Source: Bacillus_BD sp963787345 (lineage in GTDB: Bacteria > Bacillota > Bacilli > Bacillales > Cytobacillaceae). From it: a stretch of 64,000 bases of DNA. The position numbers were made by a program, and so were the translations under genes. The DNA is taken from assembly GCA_963787345.1 (NCBI GenBank), contig CAWBCW010000011.1, positions 186,001 to 250,000 of the forward strand, read 5' to 3'. Positions 34,854 to 44,990 of the stretch are shown here, in pieces. Numbering within the stretch: the first letter of the stretch is position 1; every line of letters starts with the position of its first letter. The notes beneath the pieces are model-generated. The model was not told where the DNA came from, searched no databases, and worked only from the letters and a program-made list of their open reading frames with translations.

Positions 34854-36272
34854 TTGGCGCAAGAATATGATTTAGTCATTCTCGGTGGAGGAACAGGTGG
34901 ATATGTGGCGGCTATTCGGGCTGCACAACTTGGTTTAAAGACGGCTATCGTTGAAAAGGAAAAACTAGGGGGTACATGTCTTCATAAAGGTTGTATACCT
35001 TCAAAAGCATTGCTTCGCAGTGCGGAAGTATATTCAACGATGAAGCGAAGTGAAGAGTTTGGAATTGATAAAAACGAAATATCTGTAAATTTCGTAAAAG
35101 TACAGGCAAGAAAAGAAAAAATTGTACAACAACTTTACAATGGGGTCCAATTTTTAATGAAAAAAGGAAAAATCGATGTATATGAAGGGATTGGCCGGAT
35201 TCTGGGGCCCTCTATTTTTTCTCCTCTGTCAGGTACCATTTCAGTTGAAATGAATAATGGGATGGAAAATGAAATGTTAATTCCAAAAAGTGTGATCATT
35301 GCAACAGGTTCAAAACCAAACACATTGAATTTTGAAATTGATGGAGAATATGTTCTTACTTCAGACGAAGCGTTAGAGTTGGAGAAATTGCCAAAGTCCA
35401 TTCTTATTGTTGGAGGCGGCGTGATTGGTATTGAATGGGCTTCCTTGTTGTCCGATTTTGATGTAGAGGTCACTATTCTTGAGTATGAGGATCGGATTCT
35501 TCGTACAGAAGATAAAGACATTTCCAAGGAAATGCAACGCCTGCTAAAGAAAAAAGGGATCAAAATTCATACAGGGGCAAAGGTCTTGCCAGATTCTATT
35601 GAAAAAGACTCAGGTGTTACGATCGCAGCTGAAATAAACGGAGAAACTCAGTCTTTCAGTGCCGAAAAAATTCTTGTTACCGTTGGAAGACAAGCGAATA
35701 TTGAAGACTTTGGATTAGATAATACTGCAATCGAAATAGATCAGGGTGTTATTAAGACAAATGATTACTATCAAACAAAAGAAACTCATATGTACGCGAT
35801 TGGTGATGTGATCGGCGGTATGCAGCTGGCACATGTGGCTTCGCATGAAGGAATCATCGCTGTTGAACATCTTGCTGGTTTACATCCACAACCACTAAAT
35901 TATTCACTTGTTTCAACTTGTATTTACAGTAATCCAGAAGCATCAAAAGTCGGGTTAACAGAAGAGGAAGCGAAAGAACAAGGCTATCAAGTGAAAATAG
36001 GTAAATTTTCTTTTCGTTCGATTGGGAAAGCATTGGTATTTGGAGAGAGTGATGGATTTATTAAAATGGTCGTTGATGAAGAAACGGATGATTTGCTAGG
36101 TGTTCATATGATCGGACCACATGTAACAGAGTTAATCTCTGAAGCGGGTCTTGCTCGCGTACTTGATGCAACACCATGGGAAATTTCACAAACGATTCAT
36201 CCTCATCCAAGTTTGTCGGAAGCAATCGGCGAAGCAGCCTTAGCTGTTGATGGAAATGCTCTTCATGGCTAA
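34854..36272 (+). CDS. lpdV: Dihydrolipoyl dehydrogenase of the branched-chain complex (E3)
   Basis: FAD enzyme reoxidising dihydrolipoamide. 472 residues: FAD-binding VILGGGTGGYVAAIRAAQLG, redox pair GGTCLHKGCIP, NAD-binding LIVGGGVIGIEWA, and catalytic HPHPSLSEA near the C-terminus. TTG start at 34854 follows AAGGAGG. Pathway-specific E3 within the bkd operon. Confidence 0.95.
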   Translation: MAQEYDLVILGGGTGGYVAAIRAAQLGLKTAIVEKEKLGGTCLHKGCIPSKALLRSAEVYSTMKRSEEFGIDKNEISVNFVKVQARKEKIVQQLYNGVQFLMKKGKIDVYEGIGRILGPSIFSPLSGTISVEMNNGMENEMLIPKSVIIATGSKPNTLNFEIDGEYVLTSDEALELEKLPKSILIVGGGVIGIEWASLLSDFDVEVTILEYEDRILRTEDKDISKEMQRLLKKKGIKIHTGAKVLPDSIEKDSGVTIAAEINGETQSFSAEKILVTVGRQANIEDFGLDNTAIEIDQGVIKTNDYYQTKETHMYAIGDVIGGMQLAHVASHEGIIAVEHLAGLHPQPLNYSLVSTCIYSNPEASKVGLTEEEAKEQGYQVKIGKFSFRSIGKALVFGESDGFIKMVVDEETDDLLGVHMIGPHVTELISEAGLARVLDATPWEISQTIHPHPSLSEAIGEAALAVDGNALHG

Positions 36273-36305
36273 TTTTTAAAAATGAATAATCTGGAGGTTA
36301 AATAT

Positions 36306-37310
36306 ATGGTGGAGAAAGTGGAAAACCGTCATCATGCATTAGGTTTAAGTGACGATCAAGTTTTAGAAATGTATGAAATGATGCTTTTGGCTAGAAAAAT
36401 AGATGAACGGTTGTGGCTGCTAAATCGCGCTGGCAAAATTCCGTTTGTCATTTCTTGTCAAGGGCAGGAAGCTGCTCAAATTGGCGCAACATTTGCTCTT
36501 AATCGTGAGAAAGATTATATCCTGCCTTATTATCGAGATTTGGGAGTGGTCCTTTCATTTGGGATGACAGCAAAGGATATCATGCTTTCTAACTTTGCCA
36601 AAGCAGAAGATCCAAACTCTGGCGGAAGACAAATGCCAGGGCATTTCGGACAAAAGAAAAATCGAATTGTAACCGGATCATCTCCTGTAACGACCCAAGT
36701 TCCTCATGCGGTCGGGATTGCGCTTGCTGCAAGGATGGCAGGAGAAGATGTTGTTTCATTCGTTACATTCGGAGAAGGATCATCGAATCAAGGAGATTTC
36801 CATGAAGGAGCAAACTTTGCTAGCGTCCATAAGCTCCCCGTTATTTTTATGTGTGAAAACAATAAATATGCCATTTCGGTTCCAATTGATAAACAGGTTG
36901 CTTGCGAAAAAATCTCAGACCGCGCAATTGGTTATGGAATGCCTGGAGTCACCGTTGATGGGAATGACCCCTTAGTTGTTTATCAGGCGGTTAAAGAAGC
37001 TGCCGAGAGGGGAAGACGTGGAGAAGGACCGACTTTAATTGAGGTCATCTGCCACCGGATGACGGCCCATTCTTCTGACGATGACGATCGCAGTTACCGA
37101 ACAGAAGAAGAAATCGTTGCAGCGAAATCAAATGATCCACTCGGAATCTTTTTAACTTATTTACAAAAAGCGAATGTTTTACAGGAACATAAGGAACTGG
37201 AAATAAATGAACGTGTAAATAAATTAGTAGATGAGGCAACCGATTATGCTGAAAAGGCTCCGTATGCGAGCCCAGATCAACTGATGAAATATGTATATGC
37301 AGAAGAATAG
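36306..37310 (+). CDS. bkdAA: Branched-chain 2-oxoacid dehydrogenase E1 alpha
   Basis: Thiamine-diphosphate subunit decarboxylating the keto acids from leucine, valine and isoleucine. 334 residues; TPP-binding FGEGSSNQGDFHEGANFA and regulatory-type loop HRMTAHSSDDD. ATG at 36306 is chosen because CTGGAGG lies 8 bases before it; a frame from 36282 would cross that site. Pairs with bkdAB. Confidence 0.95.
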   Translation: MVEKVENRHHALGLSDDQVLEMYEMMLLARKIDERLWLLNRAGKIPFVISCQGQEAAQIGATFALNREKDYILPYYRDLGVVLSFGMTAKDIMLSNFAKAEDPNSGGRQMPGHFGQKKNRIVTGSSPVTTQVPHAVGIALAARMAGEDVVSFVTFGEGSSNQGDFHEGANFASVHKLPVIFMCENNKYAISVPIDKQVACEKISDRAIGYGMPGVTVDGNDPLVVYQAVKEAAERGRRGEGPTLIEVICHRMTAHSSDDDDRSYRTEEEIVAAKSNDPLGIFLTYLQKANVLQEHKELEINERVNKLVDEATDYAEKAPYASPDQLMKYVYAEE

Positions 37311-37321
37311 GGGGGAGAAAA

Positions 37322-38305
37322 ATGGCAGTTATTTCTTATATAGAAGCGGTCACAATGGCGATCCGGGAGGAAATGGAAAGAGATGATAAAGTATTCTTGT
37401 TAGGTGAAGATGTCGGGAAAAAGGGCGGTGTTTTTAAAGCGACAGTAGGCCTCTATGAACAATTTGGCGAACAACGAGTGATGGACACTCCTCTCGCTGA
37501 ATCGGCAATTGCTGGTGTCGGAATTGGCGCAGCGATGTACGGGATGAGACCGATTGCTGAAATGCAATTTGCTGATTTTATCATGCCGGCAGTGAATCAA
37601 ATTATTTCAGAAGCGGCTAAAATTCGCTATCGTTCAAACAATGACTGGAACTGTCCGATTGTGATTCGGGCTCCATATGGCGGCGGCGTCCATGGTGCCT
37701 TATATCATTCTCAGTCGGTAGAGGCTGTTTTTGCTAATACACCAGGGTTGAAAATTGTGATGCCTTCGACTCCATATGATGTAAAAGGACTGCTGAAAGC
37801 AGCGATTCGTGATGAAGATCCGGTCTTATTTTTTGAACATAAACGGGCATATCGACTCATTAAAGGGGAAGTTCCTGAAGATGATTATGTACTGCCAATT
37901 GGAAAAGCGGATGTGAAACGAGAAGGTGATGATCTTACGGTTATTACTTATGGGCTTTGTGTTCATTATGCTCTTCAAGCTGCTGAAAAATTAGCCCAAG
38001 AAGGAATTTCGGCTCACATCCTTGACTTACGGACTGTTTATCCGCTCGATAAAGAAGCGATTATTGAAGCAGCTACAAAAACGGGTAAGGTACTGCTGTT
38101 AACGGAAGATAATAAAGAAGGCAGTATCATTAGTGAAGTTTCGGCAATTATTGCGGAACATTGTTTATTTGAATTAGATGCACCGATCAAGCGATTGGCA
38201 GGGCCTGATGTTCCGGCAATGCCATTTGCGCCGACATTGGAGAAAGAGTTTATGGTGAATCCCGAAAAAGTTGAAAAGGCCATGAGAGAGTTAGCAGAAT
38301 TTTAA
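37322..38305 (+). CDS. bkdAB: Branched-chain 2-oxoacid dehydrogenase E1 beta
   Basis: 327 residues, transketolase-like pyrimidine and C-terminal domains (LGEDVGKKGGVFKAT; HILDLRTVYPLDKE). Completes E1 with bkdAA 11 bases upstream. ATG follows GGGGGGAG. A dispersed-repeat fragment starts in the last base of its TAA, ahead of bkdB. Confidence 0.96.
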   Translation: MAVISYIEAVTMAIREEMERDDKVFLLGEDVGKKGGVFKATVGLYEQFGEQRVMDTPLAESAIAGVGIGAAMYGMRPIAEMQFADFIMPAVNQIISEAAKIRYRSNNDWNCPIVIRAPYGGGVHGALYHSQSVEAVFANTPGLKIVMPSTPYDVKGLLKAAIRDEDPVLFFEHKRAYRLIKGEVPEDDYVLPIGKADVKREGDDLTVITYGLCVHYALQAAEKLAQEGISAHILDLRTVYPLDKEAIIEAATKTGKVLLLTEDNKEGSIISEVSAIIAEHCLFELDAPIKRLAGPDVPAMPFAPTLEKEFMVNPEKVEKAMRELAEF

Positions 38306-38331
38306 CTTCATTCAGCGGGGCGAATTTGATT
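38305..38331. repeat. Dispersed repeat between bkdAB and bkdB
   Basis: ACTTCATTCAGC followed by GGGGCGAATTTGATT. The first half matches the copy after yqhY; the second matches the ends of the copies at 6671 and near 62345. It lies inside an operon and contributes no promoter or terminator that I can see. Confidence 0.5.
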
Positions 38332-38352
38332 GTAAGAGGAGGGAACATCCCC

Positions 38353-39609
38353 ATGGCGATAGAAAAGATAATCATGCCTAAATTAGGTGAGAGTGTGACA
38401 GAAGGAACGATTTCAAAGTGGTTGGTTAAGCCAGGAAACCAAGTCAATAAATATGAACCGTTAGCTGAAATTATTACAGATAAAGTTACTGCCGAAATAC
38501 CATCTTCATTTGCAGGGACGATAAAAGAAATCATTGCCGGAGAAAATAATACTTTACAAGTCGGTGAGGTGATATGTTTGATCGAAACAGAAGCAATTCA
38601 AGAAGAGGTAAAATCAGTAGAAGTTGTTTCTGAAAGAGAAGGAACAACACAACTTAAGCATGATGAAAAGTCCCAAAAGGCTCGCTATTCACCTGCTGTC
38701 TTAAAGCTATCACAAGAGCATGGTATTAATTTGCATGAGGTCAAAGGGACTGGATTAGGCGGAAGGATTACGCGAAAAGATCTATTAAAAATCATTGAGT
38801 CTGGAGAAATTCCAAAAGCGAGTGTTAAAATGGATCCAAAAGATACTGGGGAAGAGTCAAAGATTTCGCAGCCAGTTACTCATAATGATAATGAAATCAC
38901 AACGGATCATGGTGATATTGAAATTCCGGTTACTGGTGTTCGGAAAGCGATCGCGAATCAAATGATAAAAAGTAAAAATGAAATTCCACATGCCTGGATG
39001 ATGGTTGAGGTTGATGTGACGAATCTTGTTCAATATCGAAATGAAATGAAGGACGCATTTAAGAAAACGGAAGGCTTTAATATCACTTATTTTGCATTCT
39101 TTGTCAAAGCCGTTGCTCAGAGTTTAAAAGAGTACCCAGAGATGAATACAATGTGGGCTGGAGATAAAATTATTCAAAAGAAAGAGATCAACTTAAATAT
39201 TGCCGTTTCAACAGAAAAGGAGCTTTTTACACCGGTCATTAGAAATGCTGATGAAAAAACGATCAAAGGGATTGCCCGTGAGATCAATGATTACGCAGTG
39301 AAAGTACGGTCTGGAAACTTAAAGGTTGAGGATTTAAAGGGAGGCACCTTTACGGTTAATAATACCGGTACGATTGGTTCCGTTCAATCAATGGGAATCA
39401 TCAACCAGCCACAAGCTGCGATCTTACAAGTAGAGTCGATTGTTAAACGACCAGTTGTGATCAATAATATGATTGCGGTTCGTGATATGGTCAATCTCTG
39501 TCTTTCCCTGGACCACCGAGTTCTAGATGGATTTATTTGTGGGAAATTCATGCATCGAGTAAAGCAAATCCTTGAAAACACTTCTAAAGAGAATACGTCC
39601 ATTTACTAA
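38353..39609 (+). CDS. bkdB: Branched-chain 2-oxoacid dehydrogenase E2, lipoamide acyltransferase
   Basis: 418 residues from ATG 38353: N-terminal lipoyl domain with ITDKVTAEI (lipoylated Lys), a charged linker, peripheral-subunit-binding domain (YSPAVLKLSQEHGINLHEV) and acyltransferase domain ending in LSLDHRVLDGFICGKF with the catalytic His. AGAGGAGGG precedes the start. Last gene of the operon; a strong terminator follows. Confidence 0.95.
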   Translation: MAIEKIIMPKLGESVTEGTISKWLVKPGNQVNKYEPLAEIITDKVTAEIPSSFAGTIKEIIAGENNTLQVGEVICLIETEAIQEEVKSVEVVSEREGTTQLKHDEKSQKARYSPAVLKLSQEHGINLHEVKGTGLGGRITRKDLLKIIESGEIPKASVKMDPKDTGEESKISQPVTHNDNEITTDHGDIEIPVTGVRKAIANQMIKSKNEIPHAWMMVEVDVTNLVQYRNEMKDAFKKTEGFNITYFAFFVKAVAQSLKEYPEMNTMWAGDKIIQKKEINLNIAVSTEKELFTPVIRNADEKTIKGIAREINDYAVKVRSGNLKVEDLKGGTFTVNNTGTIGSVQSMGIINQPQAAILQVESIVKRPVVINNMIAVRDMVNLCLSLDHRVLDGFICGKFMHRVKQILENTSKENTSIY

Positions 39610-39612
39610 TGG

Positions 39613-39666
39613 AGTGCCAGTAACCTTCGTTAAAAATGGAAGGTTACCGGCACTTCGTTATTTTTT
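39613..39666 (+). terminator. Terminator of the bkd operon
   Basis: AGTGCCAGTAACCTTC pairs with GAAGGTTACCGGCACT (one mismatch) and leads to a T run. Confidence 0.92.
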
Positions 39667-39733
39667 ATTCATATTTTTCCGTTATTTTCGTAAATATAAT
39701 AAGAAATAACTCTTTTCAGAAGAGGTGCGAATC

Positions 39734-41191
39734 ATGAGTCAAAATAAAATGAATCATGAACCATTTCCGGAACCGTCGATGGACGAATGGGTTCAAAAAG
39801 CCCTGCAATCATTGAAAGGACGAAGTGTTGATACGCTAGCCAGTACCACTTACGAAAATATCCCCTTAAAGCCTCTGTACACAAATGCAGATGTTAATGA
39901 TCCCGCTTCAACCTCCCCAGGTACTGACGATTATCGCCGTAGAGCTAATACTTTAGGCTATATTAGCTTGCCTTGGAAAATCGCTCAAAGAATCAGAACT
40001 GACGACATCGAAAGCGTTAAAACTCAATTACACACAGCATTTCAGAACGGGCAAACTGCCATCCATTTTACACCCTCACCTTCATTGTTTAAGGAACTGC
40101 CACAACTTCTCGCCGATTATTATCAAAAATATTCATTTGCCATAAATGGTGGAACGTATCAACTTGAACTGCTTGAAACTCTGCTGAAAATGGAGGGATC
40201 TGATAAGGTCACTGGATTTATTGGAATGGACCCTATTTCTCTATATATCAAGAATCCTAGTTTAAAGTTGGACAATGATTATGACAGATTAAGCAGAACG
40301 ATTAAAAAAACTGCTTCCGCTTTTCCACAATTAAAAACAATCTTAGTAAACACCACTCCATATCATAATAGCGGGGCAAATGCGGTTCAAGAGCTGGCAA
40401 TTGCCTTGGCATTAGGGGTTGAACATATTGAAAAATTGAAAAAGCGTCAGCTGGATATGAATGATTTTTATCAAAAAATCGTCTTTCATTTTTCGATTGG
40501 AAATCAATTTTTTATGGAAATTGCGAAGTTACGAGCCTTTCGGGTTTTGTGGATAAATGTACTGTCAGCCTACGGGGTGAGGATCAACGATGACTCTATT
40601 ACAATTTCGGCAGAAACGTCCACTTATACAAAAACAATTTATGAACCATATGTGAACCTGTTACGCGCCGGAAATGAGGCATTTGCGGCTGTAATTGGAG
40701 GAGTCCAGTATTTGCATATTTCACCTTATAACGAGCTCGAAGGTCAACTTACAGACTTCTCAGAGCGCATTGCCCGTAATATGCATCATATATTAAAGGA
40801 CGAAGCGAAATTAGATTGTATTATTGATCCGGCAGGTGGATCATGGTTTATTGAATCCCTAACAAATGAATTAACCGAAAAATCATGGCAGCTATTCTTA
40901 CAGATTGATGATCGGGGAGGAATTGTGAAGGCGATTCAAGATAATTGGTTACAAACCCAAATCGACGAAGTCAGAATGAGAAGAGAAGAAGATGTAATGA
41001 ATGGGAAACAAATTTTAGTTGGAACCAATCAATATATTTTTCCACAGGATATTCCACTTAAAGCAGCTGCTGCGCAATCTATTCAAATTCAAACGACTAT
41101 TGAATCTGTCATTGATAGGCGTTTATCCGAAGTGTTCGAAATTTATAGAATGGGTAAAGAAAAACAATCGAATCGTGGTGATGCAGAATGA
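39734..41191 (+). CDS. mutA: Methylmalonyl-CoA mutase small (beta) subunit, short form
   Basis: Non-catalytic partner of MutB. 485 residues covering the TIM-barrel substrate domain (from PLKPLYTNADV to DPAGGSWFIESLTNEL). It stops after RRLSEVFEIYRMGKE, about where the degenerate cobalamin-binding domain of usual MutA proteins (over 600 residues) would begin. The stop overlaps the mutB start (ATGA), so the shortening looks clean rather than a frameshift. ATG at 39734 follows AGAGGTG. GC content is like its neighbours. Confidence 0.88.
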   Translation: MSQNKMNHEPFPEPSMDEWVQKALQSLKGRSVDTLASTTYENIPLKPLYTNADVNDPASTSPGTDDYRRRANTLGYISLPWKIAQRIRTDDIESVKTQLHTAFQNGQTAIHFTPSPSLFKELPQLLADYYQKYSFAINGGTYQLELLETLLKMEGSDKVTGFIGMDPISLYIKNPSLKLDNDYDRLSRTIKKTASAFPQLKTILVNTTPYHNSGANAVQELAIALALGVEHIEKLKKRQLDMNDFYQKIVFHFSIGNQFFMEIAKLRAFRVLWINVLSAYGVRINDDSITISAETSTYTKTIYEPYVNLLRAGNEAFAAVIGGVQYLHISPYNELEGQLTDFSERIARNMHHILKDEAKLDCIIDPAGGSWFIESLTNELTEKSWQLFLQIDDRGGIVKAIQDNWLQTQIDEVRMRREEDVMNGKQILVGTNQYIFPQDIPLKAAAAQSIQIQTTIESVIDRRLSEVFEIYRMGKEKQSNRGDAE

Positions 41192-43368
41192 AAAACAAAC
41201 CCGATTTTAGAAAAGTTTCATTAAAATTTACAAAAAATGAAATCCAATCGAAACAAAAAGGAGAAGAAGAAATCTCGCAATCCATGGAAACGTTACTATT
41301 TAAAACAAATGAAGAGATTTTAACAAAACCTCTTTATACAGAAAAAGATTTGATCGACATTCAGCATCTCGGTTCGTTACCTGGATTTCCCCCGTATACT
41401 CGAGGTCCATATCCAACAATGTATATCAACAAGCCATGGACAATCCGGCAATATGCAGGATTCTCAACAGCCGAAGAAAGCAATGCATTTTACCGTCGTA
41501 ATTTAGCAATGGGGCAAAAAGGTTTATCCGTTGCCTTTGATCTTCCTACCCATCGGGGCTATGATTCAGACCATCCGCGAGTGATTGGTGACGTTGGGAA
41601 AGCGGGAGTGGCAATTGACTCTATTCTTGATATGAAAATTCTCTTTGATGAGATTCCGTTAGACAAAATGTCGGTCTCGATGACGATGAATGGAGCCGTT
41701 TTGCCAATTATGGCCTTTTATATTGTAACTGCAGAAGAACAAGGGGTTTCCCGAGAAAAATTAATAGGTACGATTCAAAATGATATTTTAAAAGAATATA
41801 TGGTGCGGAACACGTATATTTATCCACCGAAAATGTCGATGAAAATCATTGCGGATATTTTTAAATATACGTCAATGATGATGCCAAAGTTTAATAGTAT
41901 CAGTATTTCAGGCTATCATCTTCAAGAAGCAGGTGCACCAGCCGACCTTGAACTTGCCTATACATTAGCGGACGGACTCGAATATGTACGAACGGGATTA
42001 GCGTCTGGAATCGATATTGATCGTTTTGCTCCGAGATTGTCTTTTTTCTGGGGGATCGGCATGAATTACTTCATGGAAGTGGCAAAACTCCGGGCTGCTA
42101 GGTATTTGTGGTCAAAAATCATGAAGAGATTTAATCCGAAAAATCCAAAATCACTTTCGCTTAGGGCCCATAGTCAAACATCTGGCTGGAGTTTAACAGA
42201 AGTCGATCCATTTAATAACGTCATGAGAACATTGCTTGAGGCACATGCAGCGGTTATGGGGCATACGCAATCTTTGCATACGAATGCCCTTGATGAGGCA
42301 ATTGCGCTGCCAACTGATTTCTCAGCAAGAATTGCACGTAATACCCAGCTGTATTTGCGAGAAGAAACGGGAATCACAAAGGTCATTGATCCATGGGGCG
42401 GCTCTTATTATGTTGAATATTTGACAGATCAATTAATCAAAAAGGCATCAAAGCATCTTGAAGAAATTGAAAGATTAGGAGGCATGGCAAAGGCAATTGA
42501 AACAGGAATTCCAAAAATGAGAATTGAAGAGGCTGCAGCGAAAAGACAGGCACAAATTGATTCAGGCCAAGAGAAAATCATTGGAGTAAATACTTACGTT
42601 CCTGAAACGAAAGAAAATCTCGATATTTTATCAATTGATAATCATGCTGTTCGTATGAAGCAAATTGAAAGGTTGAAAGAACTTAAGTCCCAACGGAATG
42701 AGAAGGAGGTAGAGGCAACCTTATTGGCGATCACGAAAGCATGCGAAACAAATAAAGAAAATTTATTAGAACTAGCAGTAGAGGCAGCAAGGGTAAGAGC
42801 GACTCTTGGGGAAATATCAATGGCGATTGAAAAGGTAACAGGCAGACATACTGCTGCTGTGCAATCAATCAGCGGTGTTTATCGTTCCGCATTTGCGAAT
42901 GAGACTTTAATAGAGGAAGTAAGGGAGCTGGCAAAGGAGTTTCAGGTCAATGAGGGGAGACGCCCGCGAATCTTAATGGCAAAAATTGGTCAAGATGGAC
43001 ATGATCGCGGGGCAAAGGTTGTAGCAACAGCACTAGCCGATTTGGGGTTTGATGTAGATATCGGTCCGCTTTTTCAAACTGCAGCAGAAACGGCAAAGCA
43101 AGCAGTCGAAAATGATGTCCATGCAATTGGAATGAGCTCTCTTGCCGGTGGGCATAACACTTTATTGCCGCAGTTAGTAGAAGAATTAAAGGGGTTAGGG
43201 AGAGAAGATATCATTATTATCTTAGGTGGAGTCATTCCGAAACAGGATTATCCGTTCCTTTATCAACAGGGAGCTGCGGCTATATTTGGACCAGGAACCG
43301 TGATTCCAGAGGCAGCTGCGAAGATGATACATGCTATTTATGAAAAACTTGGCTATGAGGAAGTGTAG
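41188..43368 (+). CDS. mutB: Methylmalonyl-CoA mutase large catalytic subunit
   Basis: Rearranges (R)-methylmalonyl-CoA to succinyl-CoA using adenosylcobalamin. 726 residues: substrate barrel (RQYAGFSTAEESNAFYRRNL, AFDLPTHRGYDSDHPRV) and C-terminal cobalamin domain with DGHDRGAKV (axial His), SSLAGGHNT and ILGGVIPKQD. Translationally coupled to mutA by ATGA overlap. With mce and pccB further on it forms the propionyl-CoA to succinyl-CoA route. Confidence 0.97.
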   Translation: MKNKPDFRKVSLKFTKNEIQSKQKGEEEISQSMETLLFKTNEEILTKPLYTEKDLIDIQHLGSLPGFPPYTRGPYPTMYINKPWTIRQYAGFSTAEESNAFYRRNLAMGQKGLSVAFDLPTHRGYDSDHPRVIGDVGKAGVAIDSILDMKILFDEIPLDKMSVSMTMNGAVLPIMAFYIVTAEEQGVSREKLIGTIQNDILKEYMVRNTYIYPPKMSMKIIADIFKYTSMMMPKFNSISISGYHLQEAGAPADLELAYTLADGLEYVRTGLASGIDIDRFAPRLSFFWGIGMNYFMEVAKLRAARYLWSKIMKRFNPKNPKSLSLRAHSQTSGWSLTEVDPFNNVMRTLLEAHAAVMGHTQSLHTNALDEAIALPTDFSARIARNTQLYLREETGITKVIDPWGGSYYVEYLTDQLIKKASKHLEEIERLGGMAKAIETGIPKMRIEEAAAKRQAQIDSGQEKIIGVNTYVPETKENLDILSIDNHAVRMKQIERLKELKSQRNEKEVEATLLAITKACETNKENLLELAVEAARVRATLGEISMAIEKVTGRHTAAVQSISGVYRSAFANETLIEEVRELAKEFQVNEGRRPRILMAKIGQDGHDRGAKVVATALADLGFDVDIGPLFQTAAETAKQAVENDVHAIGMSSLAGGHNTLLPQLVEELKGLGREDIIIILGGVIPKQDYPFLYQQGAAAIFGPGTVIPEAAAKMIHAIYEKLGYEEV

Positions 43369-43371
43369 TCA

Positions 43372-44454
43372 ATGGGAGAAAAATCGTCGAAAGCTGATAG
43401 TAATCAGCTGAATAGCCCATCTGCTCAACCTTCTCATTCTAACAAAAAGACGTTTCAAAAAAAGAATCCCCAATCCAACCTGACAAATGAAATTTTATTA
43501 CAAGGAATATTAGCTGGAAATCGAAGTCTTTTAGCTCGAGCAATCACCCTTATTGAAAGCAATACCGAACATCATTTTCAACAAGCTCAGTCCTTATTGC
43601 AACAGCTGCTCCCCCGTACAGGAAAAACATTGCGGATTGGCGTTACTGGTGTCCCAGGAGCTGGGAAAAGTACGTTTATTGAGACGTTCGGAACGTATTT
43701 ATGTGACGAATTGGGTTTAAACATTGCTGTATTAGCGATTGATCCAAGTTCAACGATAAGCGGCGGCAGTATTTTAGGAGATAAAACGAGGATGGAAAAG
43801 CTTTCACATAATCCCCGGGCATTCATTCGTCCGAGTCCATCATCAGGAAAGTTAGGTGGTGTTCATCGGAAAACGAGAGAAACAGTCACGTTATGTGAGG
43901 CCTTTGGTTTTGATGTGATTATCATTGAAACAGTCGGTGTCGGGCAAAGTGAGGCAATCGTTCGGAACATGGTTGATTTTTTCATGCTCTTTGTCTTAAC
44001 AGGTGCAGGGGATGAACTGCAGGGCATAAAAAAAGGGATTATTGAACAAACCGATATGATTGTAGTCAATAAAGCGGATGGAAAAAATAAGGAGAAAGCC
44101 GAAGGAACGAAGAATGAATATAATCGTATGTTAAGATTTCTTCGTAAGGCAACGAAGGGATGGCAGACAAAAGCTTATACTTGCTCTGCTCTTTATAAAC
44201 AAGGGATCGAAGAGATTTGGAATGTTATTAAAGACTTTGAAAGAGTGGTTAGAGCGTCAAATCTTTTTGAAGAACGTCGAAGACTCCAAACGAAGGAATG
44301 GATGAAGGAGATGATTCTTGACCAACTCGAACACCACTTTTATCACCATCAAGAAGTAAAGCAGTTACTGCCAAAGTTGGAAAAGGACGTACTATCTGGA
44401 ACAAAGACGGTCTCACAAGCGGTAGAGGAGCTGTTAATAAAATATAAACATTAA
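43372..44454 (+). CDS. meaB: MeaB-type GTPase chaperone of methylmalonyl-CoA mutase
   Basis: G3E GTPase that protects and reloads the mutase cofactor. 360 residues; P-loop GVTGVPGAGKSTFIE, DPSSTISGGSILGDKTRM, and NKADGKNKEKAEG. The first 35 residues are Ser/Gln/Lys-rich and look disordered, an extension over the core. It starts 3 bases after mutB, so it is cotranscribed. Confidence 0.94.
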   Translation: MGEKSSKADSNQLNSPSAQPSHSNKKTFQKKNPQSNLTNEILLQGILAGNRSLLARAITLIESNTEHHFQQAQSLLQQLLPRTGKTLRIGVTGVPGAGKSTFIETFGTYLCDELGLNIAVLAIDPSSTISGGSILGDKTRMEKLSHNPRAFIRPSPSSGKLGGVHRKTRETVTLCEAFGFDVIIIETVGVGQSEAIVRNMVDFFMLFVLTGAGDELQGIKKGIIEQTDMIVVNKADGKNKEKAEGTKNEYNRMLRFLRKATKGWQTKAYTCSALYKQGIEEIWNVIKDFERVVRASNLFEERRRLQTKEWMKEMILDQLEHHFYHHQEVKQLLPKLEKDVLSGTKTVSQAVEELLIKYKH

Positions 44455-44542
44455 CAATGGGAAGTCTTTTCATTGCACATTAATTAATAATACTGTTATG
44501 ATAATAATTATATATTTAAGTTGAAATAAAGGAGTGAAAGAA

Positions 44543-44980
44543 ATGAATATGAACTTTAATTTATTCATGAATGACCATGTTCTCAAAGCCCGACAAGAGA
44601 TGGTTGAGGCAGGATATACAGAATTGAAAACACCAGAAGAGGTGGATGAAGCATTAAGCCAAAAAGGGACGACACTTATGATGATCAATTCAGTTTGTGG
44701 CTGTGCGGGTGGGATTGCTCGGCCGGTTGCGAACCATGCTGTCCATTATGATAAGCGCCCAGACCATTTAGTCACTGTTTTTGCCGGACAAGATAAAGAG
44801 GCTACTGAAAAAGCGCGTACCTACTTCACAGGCTATCCGCCTTCATCCCCATCTTTTGCGCTGTTAAAAGACGGGAAAATACTTAAAATGGTTGAACGTC
44901 ACGAAATTGAAGGTCACGAACCAATGGCAGTTATGCAGAAGCTGCAACAGTATTTTGAGGAATACTGTGAAGAAGTGTAA
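44543..44980 (+). CDS. brxB: Bacilliredoxin BrxB (YqiW)
   Basis: Thioredoxin-like protein removing bacillithiol from mixed disulfides on proteins. 145 residues from ATG 44543, with active-site C52-G53-C54 (NSVCGCAGG) and the FTGYPPSSPSFAL loop. AAAGGAG precedes the start. Implies the organism makes bacillithiol. Ends in a terminator. Confidence 0.94.
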   Translation: MNMNFNLFMNDHVLKARQEMVEAGYTELKTPEEVDEALSQKGTTLMMINSVCGCAGGIARPVANHAVHYDKRPDHLVTVFAGQDKEATEKARTYFTGYPPSSPSFALLKDGKILKMVERHEIEGHEPMAVMQKLQQYFEEYCEEV

Positions 44981-44990
44981 ATCCTATTAT

